From UBA4417 sp031550085 (GTDB lineage Bacteria > Bacteroidota > Bacteroidia > Bacteroidales > UBA4417), in contig JAVBOY010000001.1 of NCBI GenBank assembly GCA_031550085.1, positions 74,458-138,457 on the forward strand: a stretch of DNA of 64,000 bases. The letters are read 5' to 3'. The translations under genes were made by a program, and so were the position numbers. Positions 35,309-44,571 of this stretch are shown here, in pieces. The notes under the pieces are model-generated. The model ran no database searches. It was not told the DNA's origin and saw only the letters and a list, made by a program, of their open reading frames with translations. Position 1 is the first letter of the stretch; every line of letters starts with the position of its first letter.

Positions 35309-36211
35309 TTACAATTTGATCCGGATAAACGTACCCAAAGGCAAACGCTTGCCGAATCGATCGGGTAAATACATTTCACCCAACTCTTTTTCTTTTATCC
35401 CCCGGAAATGGGCCTGGATCAAATTATCGGCAACCAAAGCCGACAAGCCCATGGAATACATATTTAAGATCAGAAAACTGTCTTTTTCGGCTAAAATCCG
35501 GCTGCACAACCGCACCAGTTCGTTGATTTTATCATCCAGAATCCACTTCTCCCCATTCGGCCCATTGCCGTAGGCAGGCGGATCTAAAATAATTCCCTGG
35601 TATTTTTTTCCCCGCTTTTCTTCCCGGGCGGCATATTTCAACGCATCTTCCACCACCCAGCGAATGCCGTCCAATCCGCATAATTCCTGATTCTCGTTCG
35701 CCCAGGTCACCACCTGTTTTATCGAATCCACATGCGTCACATCGGCTCCGGCACAGCGCGCTGCCAGCGAAGCGCCGCCGGTATACGCAAACAGGTTTAA
35801 AAATTTCGGTTGTTCGCCCTTGCAATTTGCCAGATTTTCAGCAATATAATCCCAATTGGCCGCCTGCTCGGGAAAAATCCCCACATGCTTGAAAGCCGTC
35901 AAAGCCAAACGGAACCTTAAGTTCAGGCGGCCGGTTTTGTAGCCGATATTCCAACGGTCGGGAATCGATTTATCTTTTTTCAGCCAATCGCCCGTCGTAG
36001 CCGTCCGGCCGCGAAAACGGATGTGGCAAAGTTTTTCCCAGTCCGGTTCGCTTTGAGACTTATCCCAAACGGCTTGCGGTTCGGGACGGACAAGGATGTA
36101 TTTCCCGAAACGTTCCAACTTTTCAAAATTTCCCGAATCGATCAATTCATAATCCGCCCAATGCGTGGGCGCCAACGATATCATGGTATTTTCAAACGGT
36201 TTCATCATCAC
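35309..36211 (-). CDS. Class I SAM-dependent methyltransferase, RlmI-like
   Basis: A 300-residue protein of the RlmI/YccW-like Rossmann methyltransferases that make 5-methylcytosine in 23S rRNA. SAM motif I is FLNLFAYTGGASLAARCAGA with the acidic motif THVDSIKQV. The catalytic-type motif is GIILDPPAYGNGPNG, and it lacks the N-terminal PUA domain of Escherichia coli RlmI. It overlaps aroE by 4 bases, which implies translational coupling. The exact rRNA target is not known from sequence. Confidence 0.85.
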   Translation of the reverse strand: MMMKPFENTMISLAPTHWADYELIDSGNFEKLERFGKYILVRPEPQAVWDKSQSEPDWEKLCHIRFRGRTATTGDWLKKDKSIPDRWNIGYKTGRLNLRFRLALTAFKHVGIFPEQAANWDYIAENLANCKGEQPKFLNLFAYTGGASLAARCAGADVTHVDSIKQVVTWANENQELCGLDGIRWVVEDALKYAAREEKRGKKYQGIILDPPAYGNGPNGEKWILDDKINELVRLCSRILAEKDSFLILNMYSMGLSALVADNLIQAHFRGIKEKELGEMYLPDRFGKRLPLGTFIRIKL

Positions 36212-36969
36212 AGTTCGTTATTTGTCCAAATTTCCCAGGAAGCATCGGCTTGCAAATGCAGCATTTCCAATCCGTTTTTAACCGTACAGCCTTGCTCCCG
36301 CCCTTTTTGTAAAAATAAGGTTTCCGTGGGATTGTAAACCAAATCATACAGCAAATGCCGGGCATCCAATGCATGATATGGGAAATCGGGGCAAGTATCA
36401 GAATCGGGGAACATGCCGAGTGGCGTCGCATTCACAATGAGGTGCGTTTGAGCGAGTTGTTGTTCGGTAATTTCTTTGTAAAGAATCGTTTCCGGATTGC
36501 TTATTGACCGGGAAACCATTTTGTTTTGAATTTGCAAACGATCCAATACAAATTTCATCGCCCGGGCGGCGCCCCCCGTTCCGAGAATTAAAGCCTTTTG
36601 GTGATGCGCCTGCAACAAAGGTTTCAACGAGTATTCAAAACCCAACACATCGGTATTGTAGCCTTTTAAGTTTAACCGGCCGCCGGCATTCGTTATCTTG
36701 ATACAATTTACCGCTCCGATTTGCCTGGACTCGGGCGAAAGCTCCGTCAAGAAAGGGATAACAGCCGTTTTATACGGAAAGGTTACATTGAGGCCTGACA
36801 AAGCAGGATATTCTAAAAGTAGTCCGGGAAATTGGGCAATGTCTTCAAGCGGAAATTCCGAGTAAGAGCAATCATTCAAATGCAGCTTTTGGAACTTTTC
36901 GGAAAAATATCTTTTCGAAAACGAATGTCCCAACGGAAAACCGATGATTCCAAATGATTGCATATTCAT
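36208..36969 (-). CDS. aroE: Shikimate 5-dehydrogenase
   Basis: NADPH-dependent step of the shikimate pathway, 253 residues. The substrate site has GFPLGHSFSKRYF near the start, LNVTFPYKTAVIPF with the catalytic lysine, and AVNCIKI. The nucleotide site is LILGTGGAARAM, and VNATPLGMFPD and DLVYNPTETLFLQ follow. It is shorter than the Escherichia coli enzyme (272), as is usual in this phylum. The start could also be at the second methionine. Confidence 0.95.
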   Translation of the reverse strand: MNMQSFGIIGFPLGHSFSKRYFSEKFQKLHLNDCSYSEFPLEDIAQFPGLLLEYPALSGLNVTFPYKTAVIPFLTELSPESRQIGAVNCIKITNAGGRLNLKGYNTDVLGFEYSLKPLLQAHHQKALILGTGGAARAMKFVLDRLQIQNKMVSRSISNPETILYKEITEQQLAQTHLIVNATPLGMFPDSDTCPDFPYHALDARHLLYDLVYNPTETLFLQKGREQGCTVKNGLEMLHLQADASWEIWTNNEL

Positions 36970-36972
36970 TTA

Positions 36973-37605
36973 TTATTGATCAGAAGATTTTCCTTGCTTC
37001 CGGAAATGCTTGATAATTTTCCACAAATAAAACAAAGCCGCCCCTCCGAGAATCACCACAATCACAATATCGATAATGTGGCTGTATTTCATCACCGTTT
37101 CCCAATTTTCCTTGAGCAACACGCCCATATAAGTTAAAAAGGCATTCCAGATGGTCGCGCCGATCAGGGTGTATACCGAAAATTTCCAAATATTCATTTT
37201 GGCCATTCCGGCAGGAATGCTGATAAAATGGCGTACCACCGGAATAAAGCGCGACGTCAGGATGGTAATCTGTCCGTATTTGGCAAAAAACTTTTCGGTC
37301 AGCGCCAAATGATGCTCATCCAGCAGGAAATATTTGCCGAACTTTTTGATAAACGGCTTTCCCCCGTAATAACCAATGTAGTACGATATCAGCGACCCCA
37401 AAATACTTCCGATCGAACTGGCGATGATAACGCCCGTCCAGGTAAAATTTCCCTGTACAATATGAAATCCCGCAAACGGCATCACGGCTTCGGAAGGCAC
37501 CGGAAAAATCATGCTTTCCATCATCATCAAAATACAAATACCCAAATAGCCCGTAGCGCCGATCAACAAGGTTGCGGTGGCAGCAATCCACTTTGTAATT
37601 CCCAT
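36973..37605 (-). CDS. DedA-family inner-membrane protein
   Basis: A 210-residue membrane protein of the DedA/VTT family, members of which act as lipid scramblases such as undecaprenyl phosphate translocases. It has the family motif around SRFIPVVRHFISIPAGMAKM, the N-terminal re-entrant segment with FPVPSEAVMPFAG, and the glycine motif SIGSILGSLISYYIGYYGG. The C-terminal membrane segment is followed by a basic tail. It starts the aroE transcript (3 bp before aroE). Confidence 0.9.
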   Translation of the reverse strand: MGITKWIAATATLLIGATGYLGICILMMMESMIFPVPSEAVMPFAGFHIVQGNFTWTGVIIASSIGSILGSLISYYIGYYGGKPFIKKFGKYFLLDEHHLALTEKFFAKYGQITILTSRFIPVVRHFISIPAGMAKMNIWKFSVYTLIGATIWNAFLTYMGVLLKENWETVMKYSHIIDIVIVVILGGAALFYLWKIIKHFRKQGKSSDQ

Positions 37606-37639
37606 AAAAATTTTTTTAAATTATAAATGCTAAACTATA

Positions 37640-37845
37640 TCTTAATTGAAAGTTGAAAATGGAAAATTGAAAGTGCTTTTTTAGATACAAGTAAACAAAA
37701 AACAAACAACAACCCTTGTACCCTGCACCTTGGATCTTTTCACGCTTCACAAATAAACAGTTAAACAACTCAACGATTCAACAGCAGCCCATTTCCCCTA
37801 CTTCCCCGATTTCCCCCCTTTCACCTTGCACCCTTAACCCTTTAG
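37640..37845. repeat. Phrase-like intergenic repeats
   Basis: Units seen in the other gaps recur here: TTGAAAATGGAAAATTGAAA, GTAAACAAAAAACAAACAA, TACCCTGCACCTT, AACAGTTAAACAACTCAACG, TTTCCCCTACTTCCCCGA and ACCTTGCACCCTTAACCC. They lie in the convergent-free gap between DedA and the TPR gene. Confidence 0.65.
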
Positions 37846-39269
37846 CGTGTACCGTTCTCCTCCCCCATCACCTGATTCATCATTTCGATAATTTCGGGAT
37901 TATGTTGCGCCTTTTTCGAATATTCAAAAAAAACTTTCGCCCCGCCCGGGTCCTTTGCCAATAATTCATGCAAGCGTGTAATGGCCTCTTGCACCCGGTT
38001 CTCTTCCAATAAAAAAGCTACTTTGCGGTATGCCAATTCCGGACTGTCGGGTTGATAAGCAATTCCGTCTTCCAGCACCGCCATTGCATTTTCCAGATCA
38101 TCGAATTTTTGGAAATACAAATCCGACAAATCCAGCCAAATATCAACACTGTAAGGATTGAGTTGGGAAACTTTTTGAAACGACGGCAAGCTTTCCTCGA
38201 CCTGCCCGATCTCCAGTTGCGTATCGGCCAAAATATACCAATACTCGTGGTTTTCAGGCTCAATCTCCAGCGAATGCTTCATGACCTGTAGCGCCTCGGT
38301 ATTGTCGTTCAACTCGTGCAAACAAATTCCCAGGCCCATCCACGCATCGGGTAGCTCAGGTTCTTTTTCCAAGGCCTGCCGGTAAAAATCAATGGCTTTT
38401 TCAAATTGTTTCAGCTTTTCATAGCAATCAGCAATGTAGTACAAGGCAATTGCTTCGGGCTGCTCGTAATCAAAAATCTGTTTGTACGTGACAATGGCCT
38501 GAGCAAACAGTTCCATGCTTTCCAACACATTGGCCTTGCTGTAGTATGCGGGGATAAACTTCGGCTCGATGGCGATGGCATACTCAAAAGCCTCAATGGC
38601 TTTTTCAAAAAGTTCCATCGCGCTGTAAACCAATCCCAAATTAAACCAGGCCACATAATTATACGGGCTTTCGTCGAGAACACTTTCAAAAAACTGAACC
38701 GCTTTATCGTGCAAGCCGGCCAAATCGCAACAATAACCGATTTCGTAAAGTAAACTTTCGTCCAAAGGCATGGTACGATAGGCTTTCATCAAATAATCCG
38801 ATGCCGTGTCAAACTGCGAAATACTTTCGTATTCAAATGCAATTTCGGCATACAATTCACCCCGGTTTTCGCGGGTCTGCTTCATCGCTTTTTGATACTC
38901 GCGAATGGCCGACTGATGTTCCTTTTGCGAACTGTAAATGGCCGCTTTGGTCAGGTGGATATCGGCATTTTCCATACCTTTTTCCTCCAGCGAAACCAAA
39001 AGTTCCAGCGCCTTTTCAGGCTGGTTGGTATAATTAAGATTTTGCGCCTTGTAAATTAAAAAAACTTCGTCGGTAGGATACCTTGTCAACGCCAACTGAA
39101 TGGCCGCTTCCGCCGATTTAAAATCCGGGCGGCTAAAATAATATTGGATAATGTCTTCCAACTCTTCGGTATCCAGAAAAATATACTGCCCCGTCGACAA
39201 GCTTTCTTCAAAGCGGTTGATCAACTCGCGGAGATATTCTTCTTCCTGATGGTCCAAATTGAAATCCAT
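37842..39269 (-). CDS. Tetratricopeptide-repeat protein
   Basis: A 475-residue protein made almost entirely of about twelve TPR units. The clearest ones are AWFNLGLVYSAMELFEKAIE, ALYYIADCYEKLKQFEKAID and AWMGLGICLHELNDNTEALQ. No signal peptide is seen, so it is probably a cytoplasmic scaffold for protein-protein contacts; the partner is unknown. It has an ideal promoter 17 bp before the start codon. Confidence 0.9.
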   Translation of the reverse strand: MDFNLDHQEEEYLRELINRFEESLSTGQYIFLDTEELEDIIQYYFSRPDFKSAEAAIQLALTRYPTDEVFLIYKAQNLNYTNQPEKALELLVSLEEKGMENADIHLTKAAIYSSQKEHQSAIREYQKAMKQTRENRGELYAEIAFEYESISQFDTASDYLMKAYRTMPLDESLLYEIGYCCDLAGLHDKAVQFFESVLDESPYNYVAWFNLGLVYSAMELFEKAIEAFEYAIAIEPKFIPAYYSKANVLESMELFAQAIVTYKQIFDYEQPEAIALYYIADCYEKLKQFEKAIDFYRQALEKEPELPDAWMGLGICLHELNDNTEALQVMKHSLEIEPENHEYWYILADTQLEIGQVEESLPSFQKVSQLNPYSVDIWLDLSDLYFQKFDDLENAMAVLEDGIAYQPDSPELAYRKVAFLLEENRVQEAITRLHELLAKDPGGAKVFFEYSKKAQHNPEIIEMMNQVMGEENGTR

Positions 39270-39285
39270 ATCGAAATTTTCCGTG

Positions 39286-39315
39286 CAAAGGTAACGAACT
39301 TGGCTAAATTAACAA
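39286..39315 (-). promoter_or_regulatory. Consensus promoter of the TPR gene
   Basis: TTG (39315-39313), exactly 19 bases, then TACCTTTG (39293-39286) on the minus strand. The inferred start near 39279 leaves a leader of about 10 nt. Confidence 0.7.
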
Positions 39316-39506
39316 TCCACAAGCGTAAATGGCTAAAAACCCTTCCCCAAAAGATTCGATCCATAAAACAGGCCTCCCCAACAGGGAGTTCTTTGAAATT
39401 CTTCAAAATTTTGCGTACCGCACACTAGGCATTTCCCCAAAAAAAGAATGAGGATGTTTCAAAAAAGAGCCGTTCGTTTATAAAAAATGCCTGTTTGTTG
39501 AATTTA
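39316..39506. other. Intergenic stretch between divergent promoters
   Basis: Lies between the minus-strand TPR promoter and the plus-strand promoter of the beta-helix operon. It contains no credible reading frame, no RNA gene, and none of the dispersed repeats found in other gaps. The whole gene-free stretch is 39270-39577. Confidence 0.5.
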
Positions 39507-39539
39507 TTTGCATCCCCATAAGGGTCTGAAGTACTTTTG
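39507..39539 (+). promoter_or_regulatory. Promoter of the beta-helix/VTC operon
   Basis: TTTG (39507-39510), 21 bases, then TACTTTTG (39532-39539). The inferred start near 39546 gives a leader of about 32 nt before the ATG at 39578. No equally good promoter was found between the next five genes, apart from weak boxes at 42306-42333. Confidence 0.6.
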
Positions 39540-39577
39540 GGCAAATTTCTATCTATCCCATCATTAAAACATAAAAT

Positions 39578-40063
39578 ATGAAGTATACACTAAATTTTGC
39601 TTTGCTCTTGCTCCTGTGTTTTGGTTTTGCCATGCAAACCGAGGCGCAAAGCAAGCTGACCGTAAAAATGAAAGACGGCTCCGAACAATTATATTTAATC
39701 TCCGAAGCAGGAAAACTCTATTTCTCGGGAAGTAATTTACAGATCGACCAAGGATCCGGAAATCCGGCCAGCATTCAGACATCGCTGATTCAAAAACTTT
39801 TGGTTGAGGAATATGTGCTGGCAAACCCGGTTTATACACAGAAAGAGGCTGTTTACGTATATCCCAATCCTTCGCACGAATCCTTATGGGTGGCAAATGT
39901 GGGCGCTGCAAAAATGAACGTCCGGATATTCTCGCTGAACGGGCAATTGTTGCAGCAAGGAGAATACAGCGCCGACGAAGCCATCGATGTGTCCCGCCTG
40001 GCCCGTGGTTTTTACATCATTTCCATTAACAATACCAAAGTTATTAAATTCAGCAAATTCTAA
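39578..40063 (+). CDS. Small secreted protein with type IX secretion C-terminal sorting domain
   Basis: 161 residues. Signal peptide about 1-24 (hydrophobic core LLLLLCFGFAM, cut near TEA|QS). A short module of about 60 residues follows (SKLTVKMKDGSEQLYLISEA), then a type A sorting domain from about residue 90: YVYPNPSHESLWV, VRIFSLNGQLLQQGEY and the terminal LARGFYIISI to KFSKF. Normally this domain sits behind a large enzyme or adhesin, but here almost nothing else is present. It heads the operon, so it may be a minor surface-attached component. A similar N-terminal module begins the next protein. The specific function is unknown. Confidence 0.82.
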   Translation: MKYTLNFALLLLLCFGFAMQTEAQSKLTVKMKDGSEQLYLISEAGKLYFSGSNLQIDQGSGNPASIQTSLIQKLLVEEYVLANPVYTQKEAVYVYPNPSHESLWVANVGAAKMNVRIFSLNGQLLQQGEYSADEAIDVSRLARGFYIISINNTKVIKFSKF

Positions 40064-40154
40064 GATGCCCGAAGGAATCCCTCTTGCCAACCGGAAATTA
40101 GTACGGATGGCGCATTCCATACGGAGTTTATCGTCAAAAATAAAGATAACATAC

Positions 40155-42305
40155 ATGAAAAAAATAATCCTATTCCTCTTCGCTTGTTTGTTGTGCAACG
40201 GATTCCTGTCGGCACAAGAAAAAATGGTCATTTACCATGGCGGCACGGTGCTGCAATCACCGGCCATTGCAGATGTCGACAGCGTGAAATTTCACACCGT
40301 AACATCCGTATTTTACCTGAACACAGGGAACTTTCAGATTCCGATTTCGGATATCGACAGCATTACGTTTGAAACCACCTCAACCGGAAACATTGTCTAC
40401 ATCACTTACAACGGCAGCAATGCCCCGACGGTGATAAATCCTTACGCAGGCAATGGGGTGGATATCAGCATTTCCGACAATCATGTGACTGTTGCCGCCA
40501 CTTCGGGAATCGATAACATTGAATACCGGCTGTCGGGAACTACCCAAAACGGATCGCTGACCCTTTCGAGTGACAAAGCGGTTTTGATTTCACTTAGTAA
40601 TGTAGACCTCACCAATCCTTCGGGTTCAGCCATAAATATTACCAATAATGTGGCAGCAACCATCCAATTGCCGGATGCTTCAATCAACCAATTATCCGAC
40701 GGAACTTCAAGCACTAAAAATGCAACCATTTTAAGCAAAGGGGCGCTGGTGTTCGACGGCACAGGGATTTTAAACATAAGCGGTTATAAAAAACATGCTA
40801 TTTCGAGCGACAAAACCATCAAAGTCCTCCATGGAAACATCTATATTTTGCAATCGGCGAACGACGGCTTCCATTCCGAAGGTTTTTCGATGGATTCCGG
40901 AAACCTGGATATTCAAAATACCCTCGGCGACGGCATTGATGCCGGAGGCGAAAAATCGGAAATCAACAACGGAACCATCAATATTGTTTCTACCGCCGAC
41001 GATGTAAAAGGCATTAAAGGAGATGGCGGATTAACCGTTAACGGCGGTACGATCAACATGACCATTTCCGGAGCACAGTCCAAAGGATTCAGCACGAAAG
41101 CCAATGCCGTTTTTAATGGAGGAAATAGTACCATCGTAACTTCGGGAGCGGCCGTTCTGACAAGTTCGGGCAGCGGATACGATCCCTCTTATTGTACCGC
41201 CATTAAAGCCGATGGAGATATTACCATCAACAACGGAACCATCAATATTGAAAGCAAAAGCACCAGTGACGGCGGAAAAGGGCTTTCTGCCGACGGAAAT
41301 ATTACCATCAACAATGGAAATATCACCATTACAACCGCCGGAGACGGAAAAACCTATACCAACGAATCGGGAGTTGCGGATTCTTATACCGCTTGTTGCA
41401 TCAAAGCTGACCTCAACATTTCCTTGCTGGGAGGGAGCATTATTTGTAAAAGCACGGGAAAAGGCGGGAAAGGAATTTCTGCTGACGGAGAATTAATACT
41501 TGGCATTTCCGGCGCTGCGGATGAAAACTTGATCCTGAACGTAACGACTTCCGGGGAACGCTTTTTAGTCTCCGGTTCCGGACAAAGTGCCGATTATGCC
41601 AATCCGAAAGCCGTAAAAAGCTTAGGCAATATGACGGTTAACAGCGGCACCATCACCATTTCCTGTACGCAAAGCCAGGAAGGAGGCGAGGGATTGGAGA
41701 GCAAAGCCACTCTGACCATCAATGGAGGGACTCTCGAAATATCAGCGTACGACGACTGCATCAATGCTGCCAATCACATTGCCATCAACGGAGGGAACGC
41801 TTATGTTGTGTCAAGAGGCAACGATGGCATCGACAGCAACGGAACCCTGGCCATTACCGGCGGATTTACCATTTCCTGCGGTACCCGGTCTCCTGAAGAA
41901 GGATTTGATTGCGACAACAACCCGTTTAAAATTACCGGAGGCGTTGCCATCGGAACCGGCGGAGCAACCAGTAATCCAACAGCCAGCGTCTGTACGCAGC
42001 CAACCATCAAATATGGTTCCGCCACGCCCGGCAATGCGATCTGTATTAAAAATTCGAGCGGCGAAGCAATTCTCATGTACCAGCTGCCTACCTATACAGG
42101 TACTGGCGGCGGCGGCCCGGGCGGTGGAACTCAAATGACGCTCTTATTCACCGATCCGAAATTTACCAATGGCTCTTATACGCTGCAATACGGCGGAACC
42201 ATTTCCGGAGGAACCACCGTCCATGGATACAATACCGGAGGAACTTATTCGGGCGGCTCTACTAAAAATTTCACCATCAGTTCCATGTTAACGACCATTA
42301 ATTAA
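40155..42305 (+). CDS. Secreted beta-helix protein, Cthe_2159-type carbohydrate-binding domain
   Basis: 716 residues from the ATG at 40155; upstream extension of the frame would lack a signal peptide. Signal peptide about 1-21 (MKKIILFLFACLLCNGFLSA). A module of about 60 residues with repeated IADVDSVKF / ISDIDSITF follows. Then come some 500 residues of right-handed beta-helix repeats rich in Asp, Asn, Gly and Thr, for example GDITINNGTINIES and ADGNITINNGNITIT, the pattern of the Cthe_2159 family, which has been shown to bind acidic polysaccharide and calcium. The C-terminus contains a GGGGPGGG linker and a domain it shares with the lipoprotein at 44568. No T9SS tail is obvious. Confidence 0.85.
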   Translation: MKKIILFLFACLLCNGFLSAQEKMVIYHGGTVLQSPAIADVDSVKFHTVTSVFYLNTGNFQIPISDIDSITFETTSTGNIVYITYNGSNAPTVINPYAGNGVDISISDNHVTVAATSGIDNIEYRLSGTTQNGSLTLSSDKAVLISLSNVDLTNPSGSAINITNNVAATIQLPDASINQLSDGTSSTKNATILSKGALVFDGTGILNISGYKKHAISSDKTIKVLHGNIYILQSANDGFHSEGFSMDSGNLDIQNTLGDGIDAGGEKSEINNGTINIVSTADDVKGIKGDGGLTVNGGTINMTISGAQSKGFSTKANAVFNGGNSTIVTSGAAVLTSSGSGYDPSYCTAIKADGDITINNGTINIESKSTSDGGKGLSADGNITINNGNITITTAGDGKTYTNESGVADSYTACCIKADLNISLLGGSIICKSTGKGGKGISADGELILGISGAADENLILNVTTSGERFLVSGSGQSADYANPKAVKSLGNMTVNSGTITISCTQSQEGGEGLESKATLTINGGTLEISAYDDCINAANHIAINGGNAYVVSRGNDGIDSNGTLAITGGFTISCGTRSPEEGFDCDNNPFKITGGVAIGTGGATSNPTASVCTQPTIKYGSATPGNAICIKNSSGEAILMYQLPTYTGTGGGGPGGGTQMTLLFTDPKFTNGSYTLQYGGTISGGTTVHGYNTGGTYSGGSTKNFTISSMLTTIN

Positions 42306-42428
42306 TATATTTGGAGTTTCATTGCTATATTTGTAAGAAGGAACTGTCCCGGGAATTCACCCCAATCTTCCTGAAAATGAAGAGATTTTCGGAACAGTCC
42401 CTTGATTGAAATACATTCTTCGAAAACC
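42306..42428 (+). promoter_or_regulatory. Possible secondary promoter and leader hairpin before the VTC gene
   Basis: Two TATATTTG boxes (42306-42313, 42326-42333) match TAnnTTTG but lack a spaced TTG. Downstream, ACTGT with ACAGT and TCCTGAAAAT with ATTTTCGGA form an imperfect hairpin near 42343-42400, and GGAACTGTCCC / GGAACAGTCCC are near-identical direct repeats. This could tune expression of the membrane half of the operon relative to the beta-helix gene. Confidence 0.35.
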
Positions 42429-43187
42429 ATGTTTAATACCGTTCAATCCATTCTGGAACAATACGATACCATCTCGTTGGACACGACTGAGTCGATCCGT
42501 CTGATGAACCGGATCGATAACAAATACCTTCTTCCGGTTGAAAAAGTGTGTTCGCTTTTGACGGAACTGCAGGAAGACTATTTTGTTTTGGAGATTGAGT
42601 CGAAACGATTCGGGCAATATCATTCGGTATATTACGATACCCCTGATTTGCGAATGTTCAATACGCATATAGCCAAGCATTACCCCCGCTATAAAGTCCG
42701 CGAAAGGACTTATTCTCAAAACGGATTGCAGTTTTTGGAGGTAAAAAACAAAAAACCGAACGGCAGGACTTCTAAAAAACGGATTTCACTTTGTAGTCCA
42801 GAAGACTGCCATACTCCTGCAGATTCCATGGTTGAAGCCCATACACCGTACAGAATGGGGGACTTAGCTCCTCAGCTTTACAACTATTTCGACCGGATTA
42901 CGCTGGTGAATAAAGCGCTAACGGAACGCCTTACCCTTGATTTCAACTTGCAATTCGGTTCCCTGAAAGGGGAAAAAACACCGGTTTTCGAACGTGCCGT
43001 TGTTGTTGAATTGAAACAAGATAAAAGAGCCGAATCGGTGGTCGCTTCGCGGCTGAGAAAAGAAAATATCCGTCAATGCGGAATGAGCAAATATTGTATC
43101 GGAACGCTTTTATTGAATCATCATCTCTCATTTAAATCATACAAACAGACTTTTACAAAATTTTTAAACATTGCCCAATGGACATAA
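42429..43187 (+). CDS. VTC-domain protein (polyphosphate polymerase-type)
   Basis: 252 residues from the ATG at 42429; the frame is open to 42402, but that start is less likely. It is the triphosphate-tunnel VTC domain found in the yeast vacuolar polyphosphate polymerase. Visible tunnel residues: Arg28 and Lys32 in NRIDNKY, YYDTPD (68-73), KVRERTY (89-95), EVKNKK (104-109), the acidic metal-binding strand VVVELKQDK (191-199) and the closing GMSKY (218-222). The key basic and acidic residues all seem present, so activity with nucleotide triphosphates is plausible. Cytoplasmic. It overlaps the DUF4956 gene by 10 bases, which implies a coupled membrane complex. Confidence 0.88.
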   Translation: MFNTVQSILEQYDTISLDTTESIRLMNRIDNKYLLPVEKVCSLLTELQEDYFVLEIESKRFGQYHSVYYDTPDLRMFNTHIAKHYPRYKVRERTYSQNGLQFLEVKNKKPNGRTSKKRISLCSPEDCHTPADSMVEAHTPYRMGDLAPQLYNYFDRITLVNKALTERLTLDFNLQFGSLKGEKTPVFERAVVVELKQDKRAESVVASRLRKENIRQCGMSKYCIGTLLLNHHLSFKSYKQTFTKFLNIAQWT

Positions 43188-43852
43188 ACGAATTAGAAAT
43201 ACTCGGAATACAAGCGTACGACTCCACCAATTTTGCAAATCTGCTCATCCGCTTCCTATTCAATACCATCGTAACCGGAATCATTATTTTTGCTTTCTAT
43301 TACCGGAAAGCGCAACGCAAAGATTACCTGATGACGTTCTTTCTGATCAGCCTGACAATCTTTTTCCTTGTTTTCTTGTTGGATAACATCAAGTTGCAGG
43401 TTGGATTCGCCCTCGGATTATTTGCCGTTTTCGGCATCCTGCGTTACCGCACCATCGTCATCCCCATCAAAGAGATGACTTACCTGTTCGTCATTATCGG
43501 CGTATCGGTCATCAATGCGCTGGCCAATAAAAAAGTAAGTTATGCCGAGCTTATTTTTGCCAACCTGGCTTTTCTGAGTGCTTGTTGCTTGTTTGAAAGC
43601 AAGCTGATCAAAAAACATACCTCCCGGAAAGTGGTCATGTATGACAACATGAAGCTGATCAAAGCCGGCATGGAAGCCGAATTGAAGAAAGACCTGGAAG
43701 AACGGCTGGGATTAACCATTACCCATATTGAAATCGGCACCATCGACCTGTTGAAAGATTCGGCCATGTTGAATGTCTCCTATACCACCAAAGCAGCAGA
43801 GCCGAATACGGCGGAAAATATGGATAAATCGGAATGGCAATACGTGGAATAA
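43178..43852 (+). CDS. DUF4956 inner-membrane protein
   Basis: 224 residues. Four to five hydrophobic segments lie between about residues 18 and 140 (for example IRFLFNTIVTGIIIFAFYY and FGILRYRTIVIPIKEMTYLF; the latter is the most conserved DUF4956 stretch), followed by a soluble C-terminal domain of about 80 residues. DUF4956 genes sit next to VTC-domain genes in many bacteria, as here, so the two probably form a membrane unit that makes or moves a polyphosphate-like product. The function is unproven. Confidence 0.88.
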   Translation: MDINELEILGIQAYDSTNFANLLIRFLFNTIVTGIIIFAFYYRKAQRKDYLMTFFLISLTIFFLVFLLDNIKLQVGFALGLFAVFGILRYRTIVIPIKEMTYLFVIIGVSVINALANKKVSYAELIFANLAFLSACCLFESKLIKKHTSRKVVMYDNMKLIKAGMEAELKKDLEERLGLTITHIEIGTIDLLKDSAMLNVSYTTKAAEPNTAENMDKSEWQYVE

Positions 43853-44571
43853 TGGCTTTTTTGAGAAATACATACCGTGGTCTTATCGCAGCAATGCTGA
43901 TCGTGTTGCCTGTCTGTTCCGTTTTTGCACAAAAAGACGACTGGGGATTATGGACGTCCCTTGCCGCAGAAATGAAGCTGGCAAAAAAATGGAGTATGGA
44001 GCTGGGAGGCGAATACCGGTGGAAAGAAGAAATTACACAAACAGACCAGATCAAAGGCTGTTTTGATGTAGGCTACAAACCCTGGAAGTTTCTGAAATTC
44101 GGAGCCGGATACGAATTGATCGCCGATAAAAAGGTTAAAAAAGACACCTATGCTTACCGCCACCGGTTTATACTGGAAGCCACCGGCAGTTACAAATACG
44201 ATCGCTTTACAGCCAGCTGGAAACCCCGCCTGCAAGCCACTTTCTACGATAAAATCGAAATGGACGAAGGGGAACTGGACAATTACCGCTGGGTGGTACG
44301 CAACCGTCTGGGGTTAAAATACAACGTACCGAAGATTCCGCTGGAGCCTTATGTGCAATTTGAGTTTTTCAACCGCATTTTCAGCGATCTGACCCCAAGC
44401 TATTACAAAAACCGCCTTAGTATCGGATTAGAATATACATTTGCCAAAAAACACACTTTCGACTTCGGCTATAAACGCGAAAATGAACTCTCGGAAGGAA
44501 AGAAATATTCAGCCAATATTGCAGCGGTCGGATATAAATTTTCATTTCAACCCAAAACACCTAAAAAATGA
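43852..44571 (+). CDS. DUF2490 outer-membrane-type beta-barrel protein
   Basis: 239 residues from the ATG at 43852, which shares one base with the preceding TAA; an alternative start lies at 43834. Signal peptide about 1-27 (cut near VFA|QKDDWG). The remainder shows alternating beta strands rich in aromatic residues (WSMELGGEYRWKEEI, YRHRFILEATGSYKY, RNRLGLKYNV), typical of DUF2490 proteins predicted to form a small outer-membrane barrel. It overlaps the next gene by 4 bases, so it belongs to the same operon. A likely role is an outer-membrane channel or structural partner. Confidence 0.85.
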   Translation: MAFLRNTYRGLIAAMLIVLPVCSVFAQKDDWGLWTSLAAEMKLAKKWSMELGGEYRWKEEITQTDQIKGCFDVGYKPWKFLKFGAGYELIADKKVKKDTYAYRHRFILEATGSYKYDRFTASWKPRLQATFYDKIEMDEGELDNYRWVVRNRLGLKYNVPKIPLEPYVQFEFFNRIFSDLTPSYYKNRLSIGLEYTFAKKHTFDFGYKRENELSEGKKYSANIAAVGYKFSFQPKTPKK

